Assembly (NCBI GenBank): GCA_007922305.1
Contig: ML677334.1
Span: forward strand, 17,773,853 to 17,837,852
From: Dermatemys mawii
Taxonomy: Eukaryota; Chordata; Testudines; Dermatemydidae
Reading direction: 5' to 3'
Length of the DNA stretch: 64,000 nucleotides
A program made the translations under genes and the position numbers. Positions 21,932-34,139 of this stretch are shown here, piece after piece. Position 1 is the stretch's first letter; every line of letters starts with the position of its first letter. The notes beneath the pieces were generated by a model. The model was not told where the DNA came from and searched no databases. It saw only the letters and a list, made by a program, of their open reading frames with translations.

Positions 21932-24900
21932 GTTAAAACTGAGAGAAGCTGCTATAATTTTGGCAGAGCTGTGGTCAGGAGAGAGAGAAAGAATAGGATA
22001 CTTGTAGGTCACTGTTAATTACTAAAGCATCTGATTACCATTAACATGATCTGTGGCTGAAGGAAATGGGGCTTTTGCGATATAGCAGCAATTGCCTGAG
22101 CAAACTAAAATTGGTCTGAAGACCATGCACCATATGTTGGAGGAATGGAATGGAGGAACGAAAAGCAAAACTATAACTTTGTACTTAGGCCCCAATTGAG
22201 CAAAGCATTTAAGATCATGCTTAACATTAAATGCTCTGTTGAATTAATAGTAGTCTAGTTGAGAGGTTAGATAAAGTTGTAGTAACAGCAAATCTGCATG
22301 TAGCTGGAAATACCATTTCTAATTTTCAAAAATGCATAGAAAATCAATGAGAACAATTGCAAAAAACAAGAAAATCTTAGATTTTAAATTAATTAGGACA
22401 CAAAAAATAGCTAACATCTCTACTCTATTTACAGACCCACATATGTCACACTGCCTGCAACTCATGATCCGGTAGTTTGACTTACCTAGTCAGAATTTGC
22501 CTTTGAGGTGTGTCTGCTTTCTTTTGCTTTAGAAGCCACCCCAATCTGTCATGCAATATTTGTGAAAGTTCTCCAGACTGCTTGCAAGGTTTTCAAGAGT
22601 AGGCCTTGACCTCTGCCTCCAAAACACTTACATAGTAACTGTATAAAAGTCAATATTTTGCATTTAAATGCATTTTTTAAACTGTTTTGAAGAGCTTTAG
22701 AAATATCCATTGAGTCAGGGAAAAGAGAACTTGGGAAATCATCTGTGAAGAAAAATAAGTGTGTGTGGGGGGGGGGGGTTAAAATGCTATTTAAAAATCC
22801 TAATTTCATTTTTTGTGGCTGTTTTTTCTGTTTTTGAGTCCTTTGGACTCAAAAACAATTGGAGGACCCTTCTGTCTTGGAGATGAACATATTGGTCCAA
22901 ATTCAGGTGTAACTCCATTGAATCTGATCTTATGTGTCTATATGGAGATTACCTGAATTATTAGTGGAGTTACCTTACTAAGTACTCTGATATTTCATGC
23001 AGTGATTTCATTTTATTCACTGACAGCATTTCATGAAGTTTTATAGTACACCGATTAGTAACTTGGTCTTGGCCAATAATATTTATCACTACAGTCTAGA
23101 GCATGAGGGGAAAATAGCATTTCATCAATGAAGCCACAGCACTTTCTATATTTTTATGTCCACTGAAAAAGTGTTTTTACCTGCATTTCACTAATCATTT
23201 AGAACTCGCTGCAGTCATTCCACAAAGTCAATTCACATCATCAGCAAAAAGAGAAGGCTATCACTACACACACATCTTTATCTACAGTGACATATGCATG
23301 GTAAACAGTATATAAATATATAGGCTAGATCTTCAACTAAGGTAAATCCATTACTTCATTGACTTCAGTGGAGCTAGGCTGACATACTCAAGCTGGGGAT
23401 CTGGCCCATATTATATAAATGTAGATTGCTTCTTAGGACACTTGTCCACTTATTAAAGTGGAGGCCTGGGATATCATCTCTGACGGAATGCAGAATGTAA
23501 TAGCAATTAAACCATTATGGTTCTATGACTAATAAGATGGAGAATTAAATAGAGTGATAGCCTTTCTATAGGTATTTTTAAACCATCTTATATAAATTCC
23601 ATAGGGAGGATGTGCTTATGACACATTATCTCTGTTATATTATAACAAGATTTTTTATTTGAGGAGGAGGTTTACTGTGAACACAGTAGAATAGTCAGTG
23701 GCCTGTCTAACCAACATTTTTGTTACCAGGTAGGGAGGAGCCTGAGACAGAGAACTTTATGTGTGCAGAGGGGGAGGGAATTGGGGGACAGAGACAAGGA
23801 GGGAGTTGGGGCTGGCTATGGAGGGGAGGGCAAGAAATGAGGGTGGGTGTTAAGCAAGGATTGGATTGGTTGTTTCAGAAAATTTGTATTTTACTGGTCC
23901 CTGCAGGGAAGTGGGGAGGCAAATGTCTATTTCCTGATCTTGGGGCAGATTAATTTGGTGTTTCCAAAGTCACACAGCAGTGAGGTTTGGAATTTGCAGC
24001 ACAGGTACTTTGACTGCTGAGAAAAAGAAATAGGTGAGCAGCCATGGCTGCCAAGGTGTCGATTCTGGATTATGAGGTTGCAGAAGTTTGAGGGAGAGCA
24101 AGGAGTAGACCAGTACATGGAGATGGCTGATTTGGGTGGAGAGAGGTGGCCTTTGTTGGCATCACATTTTGCCCACTCTGCAGCATCTATCTGGTGACTT
24201 AGGACATCGTGATCTACCAGACATTGTGGTGAATCACTCAGCGGAAATAAACTAGATCGTATTTCCGGTGAATGCCTCATATAATGTATGACTGCAGATC
24301 TGGACCGGAGCAGAGATTTGTGTCTGAGCTGTGATAGTTTTCCCTGATTTGACTGAGCATCTGTGGAATTCCTACAGCAACAATGTGAAAGCTATTAATA
24401 AATGTTGGAAGAACATTAATGAGAAAATGGAGGGTCCATGGCTGACCGGAAAACGTATACTGTATGGCATAGAAACATTACAAGCTCTGACACCCCACTG
24501 TTGCTTAAAGATGGAGTTGCATGGGGGTAGGAGGAACTTACTTTTTGTATTTTGGAACAGAAACCCTGCCTGTAATTTCTCTTACTGGCCCTACCATAAA
24601 CTCCACCCTCCAATTGTTCTCACACATAAGTGGAAAAACAATTCCACTGTAACTAGTCGTCCTTCACTCCAGGCACTGCATGTGAGTTGGGTTATGGGGG
24701 GTGGGATGGAGGGAAGTAACAGCACTACATGTGTTTTTATACTAAGAAGAGAAAAATTCAGGAAGATGAGTTCCCTGCTTCTGTGTGTGCATGGCGTGCA
24801 GGGGCACCTGGGTATATTAGTGGCCAAGTAGGGAAAGAATGCAGTGAGTAGGTCAGGGACATACCTGAAGAGGTATGTTGAAGCAGAGCTGGTGAGATCC

Positions 24901-25341
24901 AGCTTATGGGCTGGCAGATGGTGTGGAAGTAGCATGGAAGCTGGTTGGCTTGGTATGCAAATCGTGGGAAATATGTACAATTGCCTGAATGACTAGTAAC
25001 TCCAGCCAACAACATATCTTTTCCTAATTAAAAAAAAAAAACTAGGAAATTCAATGGCAAAATATCCTATGTTACTACAGAATTAAGACTCTTTGATGGT
25101 ATGTTGTTCCTGTGCAGAACGCTGAGTGAAGCAAATCTCAAGCTTCTGAATACTGGGAAATGCAAAGTTAAGGTGGCCCTCGTTCTGCAGCACTCCCAGT
25201 ATGCCTTGTCGCTGTTTACTCTCCTAACCTTACAATTGCTGAAAATGTACACGATCTTCACCACCTTTTACAACCCTTTGCTGTCATCCACAGGATTCCA
25301 GCTAACACTATTAAAGGACAAAAAGAGTCAGGAGGAAGATT
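21932..25341. other. No gene; short foldback scraps
   Basis: AT-rich. Bases 22190-22250 (GCAAAGCATTTAAGATCATGC) and 22895-22980 and 23330-23415 (short inverted GGAGTTACC / CATTGACTTCAGTGGAGC segments) resemble small palindromic dispersed repeats. A G11 run lies near 22768. A 166-codon frame at 24331-24831 opens at GTG and has no recognisable domain, so I do not call it a gene. Confidence 0.35.
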
Positions 25342-25349
25342 GCTTATAT

Positions 25350-25755
25350 CAGCGGTTCTCAGCCAAGGTACGTATACCCCTGGGGATACACAAAGGTCTT
25401 CCTGGGGGTACATCAACTCATCTAGACACTTGCCTAGTTTTACAACAGGCTATACAAAAAGCACTAGAAAAGTCAGTACATACTAAAATTTCATACAATG
25501 ATTTATTTATACAGCTCTCTATATTATACACTGAAATGTAAGTACAATATTTATATTCCAATTGATTTATCTTATAATTATACAGTAAAAATAAGAAAGT
25601 AAGCAATTTTTCAGTAACAGTGTGCTGTGACACTTGTATTTTTGTCTGATTCTGTAAGCAAGTAGTTTTTAAGTGAGGGGAAACTTGGGGGTACTCAAAA
25701 CAAATCAGATGCCTGAAAGGGATACAGTAGTCTGGTAAGGTTGAGAGCCACACTG
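25350..25755. mobile_element. hAT-type MITE
   Basis: It starts CAGCGGTTCTCAGCC and ends GGTTGAGAGCCACACTG, giving hAT-like inverted termini. The interior holds paired GGGGGTAC motifs (near 25400 and 25688) and is otherwise AT-rich. The 8-base flanks do not match convincingly. The frames 25101-25541 (plus) and 25418-25753 (minus) cross it by chance. Confidence 0.65.
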
Positions 25756-25763
25756 ACTCATGC

Positions 25764-27475
25764 TACCTTCCCTCTACCCTTTTTGAGCAATGTCTTTAGA
25801 TGCACGCACCACAGATTCCCACTGACCCTTGGTGATATAAGATTCAGGAAATTCTAGATAGTACAATCCTGATGGTACAGTCACACACTTAACCAACTGC
25901 CCGGACAGATGACCACACTTGAACAATTGAAGAACCACTTCAGCCATTTACAGCTCCCTTCCACTTACTCACAGGATACTATCTCAACCTGCACTTTTAC
26001 TTTACCATTGTTAAAGCATTAGAATCCTCTCCTACTCCATCTCACTGCAGACAGTGTCTTTTGTAATAAAGGCCTTATACTCTTCTACTAATATAACCTA
26101 CATTATTCTCCATAGACATGCGTGCTGCATCCTGAAGGCACACACATAGCTCTTCACTGTCCTCAAACACAAGAAGGTGAAAACAAATCACCTCCTATCG
26201 GTCATAGCTCTGTCACAAACGTCAAAGTAATCCACAGATCTTAGAGATACACCTCTACCAAGCAGAGCTAACTTCTGCCTCCACCATTCAGTACATCTAC
26301 ACCCAACACCAACTGCTCTCATTTTACCTGGAGTGCCTGCAGATAATACATGGTTAGACTGCTCTCATAACCCAGCTTGCTAACGATGATACCCTTTGTA
26401 ATAAAATCTCTGGGTCCTGCTAGTTATATAATGTATCATTTATTTTTCAGTATTTGTTAACTTCATTGGGTGGGCTGTATTTTTAGCAATTTTTTACTGA
26501 TGCTCAAAAATTGGGAATTTTCAGTGCTTTTTCCTTGACACTCTAATAGAAGATTTTTTTCCCCAGGTTTTCGCCAAAATTGTTGTCTAAATAAGACCTA
26601 CTTTAATTTTTATTATATGTATAAGAAATGATGTGCATGTTTGTTTAAGCTTTGCAAGCTTGTTACTGAACCCTCCGTTTAGCATGTAGTGCATTTGTTT
26701 CCTAGCATGCTGGTATATAATATTGTTTCAAATAGCACTATGTTATGGTGCACTAGGGAACCTTTAGTGTGCACCAGCAGGGTCTATACAGACCAATTAA
26801 TGTGCAACATGTTAGTGCCCTCTCAAAATCACACCTCTGTGGTTTACGTTACTGTTCCCTGGAGATACGCCTTTAGGTACAAACCTTGGAGCGAGAGCAT
26901 TACCTGTATAAACAAACTGCTAAGAAAGAGGTGAAGTCCACATAAATTGAGTAACCATTACTGGTGTTTTTCTAATGTGTGCTGGATAAACACAGACTTC
27001 GTATTTCTTAATGAGTGGTGTGTGTTTTATTGGTTAAAACTTACCATTAAAATCCCTAAAAGCACACAGTTCTGCACTGAAATGATGTACATGCACATCT
27101 TCCCTTCACTTACACAAATCAGTGGGTGCAAAGCATAGATCTCATATCATAATCACAGCTGTCATGCACCTCAAAGTAAACATACCTTTACCAAGCAGGC
27201 CCAACTATTGCTTCCACCATTTAGTATAGGTGCAACTAAGACACTGCCTGTACCTGCGGTGTATGCAAATAATTTCTATTGGCTACTGCCAAGTTCAGAG
27301 GAACAGAGGGAAGGTGGCATGGACAACTTCCCTCCCTCCTCTGTTTGTCTTTTATTAATGTTGCCTGGAATCCTGTAGGTTAGAGTGAATGGGCTGGAGG
27401 AGAAGAGCCTGATCTTTTAGCAATTGTGGGTTTGGCAAAGTATGTGTATGTGTGTTACAAGGGCATAATGGTGAA
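25764..27475. other. No gene; one local repeat pair
   Basis: Bases 26208-26296 and 27146-27238 are related to each other (shared CCTCTACCAAGCAG/CCTTTACCAAGCAG and TGCTTCCACCATTTAGTA-type blocks), indicating an old dispersed repeat or local duplication. Otherwise unique-looking sequence. Confidence 0.35.
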
Positions 27476-27479
27476 TGGT

Positions 27480-27985
27480 GAGAGTTGGGGTGCAGGAGAG
27501 AATGATGGGGGTGGGCTGCAGCTAAGCAGTCCTTACCTCGGGTGGCTCCTGAGCAGCGGTGCAGTGGGGCTAAGGCAGACTCCCTGCCTGCCCTGGGTCT
27601 GCGCCACTCCTGGAAGTGGCTAGCATGTCCTTGCAACCCCTTGGGGGTGGGGATAGGGGGCTTCGCATGTTGCCCCTGCCTGCAGGCACCGCCCTCGCAG
27701 TTCCCATTGTCGCAGTTCCTAGCCAATGGGAGCTGCGGAACTGGCACTACAGGTGGGGGAAGTTCATGGAGACCCCCTGACCCCTTCCCCACAAGGACAT
27801 GCCAAACATTTCTGGGAGCAGTGCAGCACCAGGGCAGGCAGGGAGCCTGCCTTAGCCCTGTTGTGCCACTGGACTTTTAGCAGCCTAAAATCTTCTGGTT
27901 TGGCTTCAGTAGCCTCTGAGAGATAGAGGCCTATTCCAGGAGACTCCTGGTGAAACCAGGATGGTTGGTATCCCTATTGGGCACC
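27480..27985. repeat. GC-rich dispersed repeat
   Basis: A GC-rich island within AT-rich flanks, with CCAATGGGAGCTGCGG, GGACATGCC, GGCAGGGAGCCTGCC and a terminal CCAGGAGACTCCTGGTG palindrome. I recognise this pattern from a common turtle non-autonomous repeat. The class is unresolved. The 145- and 112-codon frames here (27355-27792 minus, 27542-27880 plus) are products of its composition. Confidence 0.45.
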
Positions 27986-28299
27986 CAAAATCATTAGTCA
28001 CAATTGAAAACACTTAGGCCCTAATCCAGTGTAAACGAGTTTGTTTGTTTTAACTTTCCCCAGATTCATTTGATCCCCAAATTACAGAAGAGAAAACAAT
28101 AGTTTGGAGCATGTTCAGTGGGCTCTTTGACATGCATGCTTTTGAACATATAACTGTATTATTTAGATGCACTAGTCATAGATTTTGTACTCTGTAGGCA
28201 ATAAAATCCTTAAAGAAAAATGAAGAGTAAACTTTTTGTTGACTTTGCTCTTATTCTATCTGTGCTGGGAACGTTGAGCACACATTTCATTTATGTCAA

Positions 28300-28533
28300 G
28301 AATCAGAGGGGTAGCCGTGTTAGTCTGGAATTGCAGAAGTGACAAAGAGTCCTATGGCACCTTAAAGACTAACTAAAGTATTAGAGCACAAGTTTTCGTG
28401 GGCTAATACCCACTTCGTCGGATACATGCCGACGAAGTGGGTATGCATCCGACGAAGTGGGTATTAGCCCATGAAAGCTTATGCTCTAATACTTTAGTTA
28501 GTCTTTAAGGTGCCACAGGACTCTTTGTCATTT
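28300..28533. repeat. Foldback dispersed repeat (GTAGCCGTGTTAGTC type)
   Basis: It begins AGAATCAGAGGGGTAGCCGTG. Two arms of about 90 bases (28341-28430 and 28440-28529) are close reverse complements, meeting at short CGACGAAGTGGGTAT repeats. Such head-to-head copies are very common in turtle genomes. A lone fragment of the same family lies at 43375-43432. Confidence 0.65.
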
Positions 28534-29969
28534 CATTTGTGAACAAGCTACTTCAACTACCTTAACAATCAAGTTAGACCCACCTCAAGAGCAACATATT
28601 GCCTTAACAATGTTTCAGACATTTCTGTATTTTATGTACTGCACTGACATTCTGTTCAAGAGGTTGTCTTTTGAATGACTGAATCTTTTAACAGACTGTC
28701 ATAAAAAAGAACATTTTGGAACTTTTATTAACGTGGTTTTATTGGTAATATTCATTAGAGTGGCATTGTTTCAGCTCAGGAGCTCAAGGAAAAACGAATG
28801 AAACATCTCTAGCTGCAGTTCTTTGCAGTGTCACGAAGTTTATTTGGTGTAATTCCCGCTTATGGAGGGAACATTCTAGTTTAGATTAATTAACATTTAA
28901 GTATGTTCATTTACATTATTATTTCTTCTGTTTGCCTCTGCCTCTGTTGTGTATGCAGAACCTCTTTGAAACCCTTAAGCTTTATCAGTGGTTATCAGTA
29001 AAAACATATTCAGGAGTCAGAATTGGTTTTCTGTCTGTTTTTGTCAATATCTGTCGGGTCCTTGGTGTATTTCTGGCTAAAATAAAACTAAATTCCTCCC
29101 TTTTCATCTTGTCCTTATCACTGAAGAGAATAATAGTGTGACAGAAGATCCGCAAAGTTACTATAGTTCATATCATGCCCTTGATGATCTGTAAGCATGG
29201 CTCCTGTGTGTGTGTCAATGGGAGCTGTGCGTGCTGACTGAGAGCATGTTGTGGAACATGTAGTGGTTTAAACTATTACCCTGAGCAGCAGACATATGGG
29301 TCCTATCCTGATAGATATTGAGAAGCTGCAATCCTATTTACTTCAGGTTGAGTTAGATGCTAAGCCTCCCTCCGGACCGTATGTTTCTCTAAAACAGAAG
29401 TGGTTGAGGGATTGTTTTCACCTGCAATACACCTGTAAGAGGTGAGTGTGGGACCCAACATAGTGATTGTCTGTCTATGGTTTTCTCTGTAGTGAGTTTC
29501 CTCTTTTCATTATGTCTGAGATGGGGTGGTGTTTTATTAGTCCTAAGTGGGTGGTGTTGATGAGATGATGCTGATATACAGAACAAAACTGAGTCAGAGA
29601 AAAGAGATGAAAACTGAAATGATACATTTGTATTGGTGGCTTGTTGAGGTACCTGAAGTGCCTTGTAAAGTCGTATTGTGATGCATTCATATGAAATATG
29701 GGCACAATTTGTCTAGATCGCTTTGAATAACTGCATACTGCGAAATAGATTCCTTTATATGGGAGTGAAAGGTATGTTCAATTCTTTGTTGTCAGTGTAA
29801 ATTTTGAAATGAAAATAAAATCTCTTCTCAGCGTGTCTTGACAGTGTGTAGAATGTTGTAGTAGGCAGTATATAGTAGATTATTTTACCTATTTTTGAAT
29901 GCCAAGAAGGATGTCTCCATAAAAAATTAAACATATCCACTTTATGCACCCATGGAATTTTCAGAAAAT
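28534..29969. other. No gene recognised
   Basis: AT-rich, unique-looking. Small minus-strand frames at 29389-29705 and 29755-29949 have no familiar motifs. Confidence 0.35.
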
Positions 29970-30440
29970 TTTCGGAAATTTTCTCTGCAGTTTCATACTG
30001 GAGCTCTGAACAGTCATACTACTCTCTTACATAAAATGCAACACCCGCACCATTTCTGCCCTTCCCGTCCTTCATGAACAGTTTATATCCATCCATGACA
30101 GTACTCCAGTCATGTGAGTTATCCCACCAAGTTTCTGTTATTCCAATCACATCATAATTCCTTGACTGAGCCAGGACTTCCAGTTCTCCCTGCTTGTTTC
30201 CCAGGCTTCTTGCATTTGTGTATAGGCACTTAAAATAACTTGCTGATCATCCTGAATTCTCAGTATGAAGCAGGAGTCCTCCCCTCTTGCCTTCTCCTGC
30301 TTGTGCTTCCTCCTGGTATCCCACTTCCTCACTTACTTCAGGGCTTTGGTATCCTTCCCCCCAGTGAATCTAGTTTAAAGCCCTCCTCACTAGGTTAGCC
30401 AGCCTTCTTGTGAAGATGCTCTTCCCCCTCTCCGTACACT
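29970..30440 (-). mobile_element. CR1 LINE endonuclease fragment
   Basis: On the minus strand, 30231-30019 is an open frame of 70 codons with no ATG that matches the start of the CR1 ORF2 endonuclease domain. It has KCLYTNARSLGNKQGEL, then DVIGITETWWDNSHDW (the conserved ETWW motif), then a GYKLF and GVAFYVRE block. Sequence up to 30440 continues upstream toward the ORF1-ORF2 junction. The catalytic nuclease is otherwise missing. Confidence 0.75.
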
Positions 30441-30783
30441 CAGCCAGAAAGTGCAGCTACCACTTTAGGAGCTGGTTGTGCCCAGACAGCATAAGTCAGG
30501 GATGCCTTTGTGTTCTCACACAATGGACTTGCATGGCCAACAGAAGGTAGGGGCATAGTACCTGCATGAATATGCTTACAGGAGAAAACTGGTTCCTTTT
30601 GAGGGGGAGGGGCGCAAGTTTGATTACTATCCAATGTAAGTTTGAACAACTTGATGAATAATGATTTTGGTTGGGGGAGAGGGGACACAGTGGCTGTACA
30701 GATAGAATGTATTGACATGTGAATTATTGTGCCTAGCTAAATAGAAGTACCATTTGCTTACTAAAGTTTAATTGCTCCCACGC
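30441..30783. other. No gene recognised
   Basis: Spacer between two CR1 fragments in opposite orientation. The 92-codon minus frame 30440-30718 has no recognisable motif. Confidence 0.35.
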
Positions 30784-31264
30784 TACAAGAATGTGGAAAA
30801 ATTGGAAAGAGTCCATCAGAGAGCAACAAAAAATGATTAGGGGGCTGGAGCACATGGCTTACAAGGAGAGGCTGAGGGAACTGGGATTGTTTAGTGTGCA
30901 GAAGAGAAGAATAAGGGGGGATTTAATAGCTACTTTCAACTTCCTGAAAGGGGGTTCCAAAGAGGATGGATCTAGATTGTTCTCAGTGATAGAAGATGAC
31001 AGAACAAGGAGTAATGGTCTCAAGTTGCAGTGGGGGAGGTTTAGGTTGGATATTAGGGGGAAAAAAATTCACTAAGAGGGTGGTGAAGCACTGGAATAGG
31101 TTACCTAGGGAGGTGGTGGAATCTCCTTCCTTAGAGGTTTTTAAGGTCAGGCTTGACAAAGCCCTGGCTGGGAGCCTTAGTTGGGGATTGGTCCTGCTCT
31201 GAGCAGGGGATTGGACTAGATGACCTCCTGAGGTCCCTTCCAACTCTGATATTCTATGATTTTA
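30784..31264 (+). mobile_element. CR1 LINE 3' end (ORF2 C-terminus and 3' UTR)
   Basis: The plus frame 30791-31075 encodes the conserved CR1 ORF2 C-terminus ([20 protein letters not shown], then [13 protein letters not shown] and SRLFSV). A frameshift at the G5A7 run 31056-31067 moves the ending ([19 protein letters not shown]) into the frame of 30996-31202. The 3' untranslated region has GGACTAGATGACCTCCTG and finishes ATTCTATGAT, the usual CR1 terminus, with no poly(A) tail. Confidence 0.88.
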
Positions 31265-31734
31265 AGGTGCAGTTCTTGTCCCTGGTCTTCCAGTATTTTC
31301 TCTTCTGCTTCTTAATACACTCACTGCACTGATCACCTGTTCAGAAAATCTGCAGGGCTGCCAGATTTTTAGCGATCTGCCAGTATGCATGGACATTTCA
31401 GGTGGTTTTGCTGAAGTGCACAGTTTTACTGGCCTTGCACCAGAGACTCACCAAAATCTGTCTATGGTCCTGTGACCATAAAGCAGTTCTCTTTACAAAG
31501 GTCTTCACTGGTTCACTCTCTGTGGCAAACCCAAGAGGCTCTCTCATGGCACGCTTGCAGATCAGCGATCAGAAAATAATTGGTTAATGCTGGCCTTAGC
31601 TGCTGCCATTTACCAAAGGGGTGTATCTTCAGTTTTCAATGAAGTGGATTGAGGATTGTTGGGGGAGAGAAATATGGAAATTGTCCCATGGAATTATGAG
31701 ATACTTCTGACTGACTCCTGGGATTTGAGTCCAG
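31265..31734. other. No gene recognised
   Basis: Unique-looking sequence. The 61-codon frame 31402-31587 carries no motif. Confidence 0.35.
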
Positions 31735-31905
31735 TGGAGCTGTGTCTACACTGCAAAGCAATAGGGCTCAGACCCTGGGTTGCAGCTTAACACAAGCTTG
31801 AACCCTGGGTTAGCACAATTGTAGTATAGATGCAAGAGGGTTAGGCTTGAACATGAGCTCAAGCCTGGGCTTATGGTATGTCAAAACTGCAAATCTAAGT
31901 GCTTT
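31735..31905. mobile_element. MITE fragment with TGTCTACACTGCAA end
   Basis: A TGTGTCTACACTGCAA left end, repeated CCCTGGGTT and GCCTGGGCT blocks, an internal TTGTAGTATAGATGCA copy of the end, and a right end near GGTATGTCAAAACTGCAA. It resembles a dispersed DNA-transposon family, but target duplications are unclear. Confidence 0.4.
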
Positions 31906-34139
31906 TTGAATACAGCAGCAATGCTCTGTCAGTTACTGTGGAAACCAGAGAGAGCTAGCCAGAGTCCCCTAAAACACAAGTTCCTGCATGCATAGGTAAA
32001 TAGATTAGATCCCATTTTTTCCTGAGGGCAATAATATAATAATTTATTACAAGGGGGTTTGTGGATAGTGAAATGGAGTTTGCACCCTACATGTCTAGAC
32101 ACAGCTTTAAGTATTACATATACTTTTTTTTAACTTTGTGTAAAAACAACAAAAAAAGTGGCTTTATTGCTATCAATAGAACTTGTGATGTGCTTGTGCA
32201 ATGGGATTCATTCTTTCTCTGGTACTGGACTCTCCCTTTTTCCTCTCTCGCTCTATAATGCCCTTCATTCTTTGCTTTGTGTTAAGGATATGTATTGACT
32301 TTGTAGAATCACTGCAGCAAGCTGTAAATGATGTATTCAATGAAAAACCGCTGCCCAGTTCTCATAGAAAGAGCACAAACAGTGTTCAGCAATCACTGCT
32401 GTGTTGTGTATTATAATATTCAGCTTCAGCACAAGTACAAATGTCTCTGACAAAAATGCAACAACAAAAGAGAACTACGTCTTTTTTTAATAATATAGGG
32501 GCCTGGGTATTTTTTCCCTTTGTACTTTTACTCCTTTCCATTTCTCTGCCCCAATCTAGCATACACTTGGCTACTGCTTCTGGAAGAAGAGTCCTTCCTC
32601 ATGCATAGGTCCTCCCTACGAACAAGAGTGCAATTAGCAATTTGAAAATTGTGTATGCGGTGGCCAATCTGCTCCCTGCAATATACCTATTATCTTCTAT
32701 GATAGATAAGTCATGGCAAGTAATAGGATCCCTTACACAACAGGTGTAATTAGAGATACCAAGAAGTGTTTCAATAAAAGCCAGGCAGAACAGAAAATCT
32801 GCCAGTCAGGATCCCCTGAGAAATATCTGAGAGAAATTAAAAATTTCACAGCATGACATGCACCATATGTATGTACCTGCATCTATAGCCTCCAGAATAC
32901 CCAGAAAGCTTTAAAATAAGCAATTTTTTCAATAGGATTCTTTCAAAGCTTTTTATGCAGGCTGTTTGTTGATAACACTTTTATGGATTTTGGTTTGTTT
33001 ACTTGTTTCTGATGATATGATGAAAATGATCAATATCATCTAGTACTTTGCACTAGTAATAATAATAGTAAATCTCACAGGGTAATAGTAAAGATAAGAA
33101 TTGTTTATGTAGTACTTGTCATCTTCAAAAGACTTAAAGAATTCATATACCTTGATTACAAAGAGAGACAATCTGACATCTTTACTGATGACTGCAGAGG
33201 TTGAAATTCACTTCTGTGCAGAAGGTCTATGCACCAAATGAAGTCCCATGTATGCCTTATTTTGAGGAGTTGAGTGGCATATAGTCTTTTTGATGTGCCT
33301 CTGAATGGGAGTGAATTTCACCCAGACAGATTTTGTGACATGTTTGTTTCTAAGTGTAATCGTATGAACCTTTTTTTAAAACATGCTGAAAACAAACCCA
33401 GCTCTGTTGAGGTTCTCAGTGAGGCCCAGGTTTGTTTGAAATTGGCTCCTATTCTGGGAGTTCCATAGTGCCATTGTGTATTGTGGGATCGTCAGACCAT
33501 AAAATGAAGGCGTGTCAGCAGGTTGCTGTCCTGAAGATTTTTTTGTCAATTGGTGGGTACTGGCTGATTTTTGCAGGTGCCCCCACCTCGACAGAAAATA
33601 ACGAGCAAGCCAGCTGCCCTCTCTTCTCAGAGAAGATCAGGACAGAAGGGAGATTTTATAGTCCACCAGATAGCCCTCAAAAGAGAGCAAAAGGAAAGGG
33701 TGCGTGTTAGGAGATGGTTAGGCTGTCTGTTAGGGAAGGGGTCTTGTAAAAGGGCAATGTTGAAAAATTTTGACACAAGGATGGTGTCATTGGCAGCATG
33801 GGCAGCACAGCAAGTTTCAAAGGACAGGGCAGGCTAAGCCTCCCCTGAGTCAGGTCATCGCCCTGCCCATGTTCTGCCTGCACTTCGTCTCCCACCCCTC
33901 CTTCTCTGAAGCCTGTAGGGCTCACTGAGCTCTAGCTGGCAATCTGGAGCTTGGACCTGCCAGTGGCTCAGCCTGGCGCCGGGAACCCCAGCTGGCATGG
34001 CTGGGGAGGGTGGGCCGTGGTTCCTTGAGGCGCAGGCAGAAGGAGCGGGGCTGGCAGGCTAGCCTCCCTGAAGTGGGGAATCACCTAATTCCCATGACTG
34101 GCTGAGTGGAGACAGGGTTAATGGCTCAGTATTGTATGA
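31906..34139. other. No gene; one GC-rich repeat-like block
   Basis: Mostly AT-rich unique sequence. Bases 33840-34115 are markedly more GC-rich (CCTGGCGCCGGG, GGCTGGCAGGC) and look like a dispersed repeat fragment of unknown class. The frames at 33432-33837 end in this block and have no domain. Confidence 0.35.

Noticed and set aside
24331..24831. 166-codon plus-strand frame
   Set aside because: It opens at GTG and contains no recognisable domain or splice context, and nearby frames on minus are equally long. Chance is the simplest explanation.
25101..25753. Frames of 146 and 111 codons on opposite strands
   Set aside because: They cross a non-coding hAT MITE and share no motif with any hAT protein.
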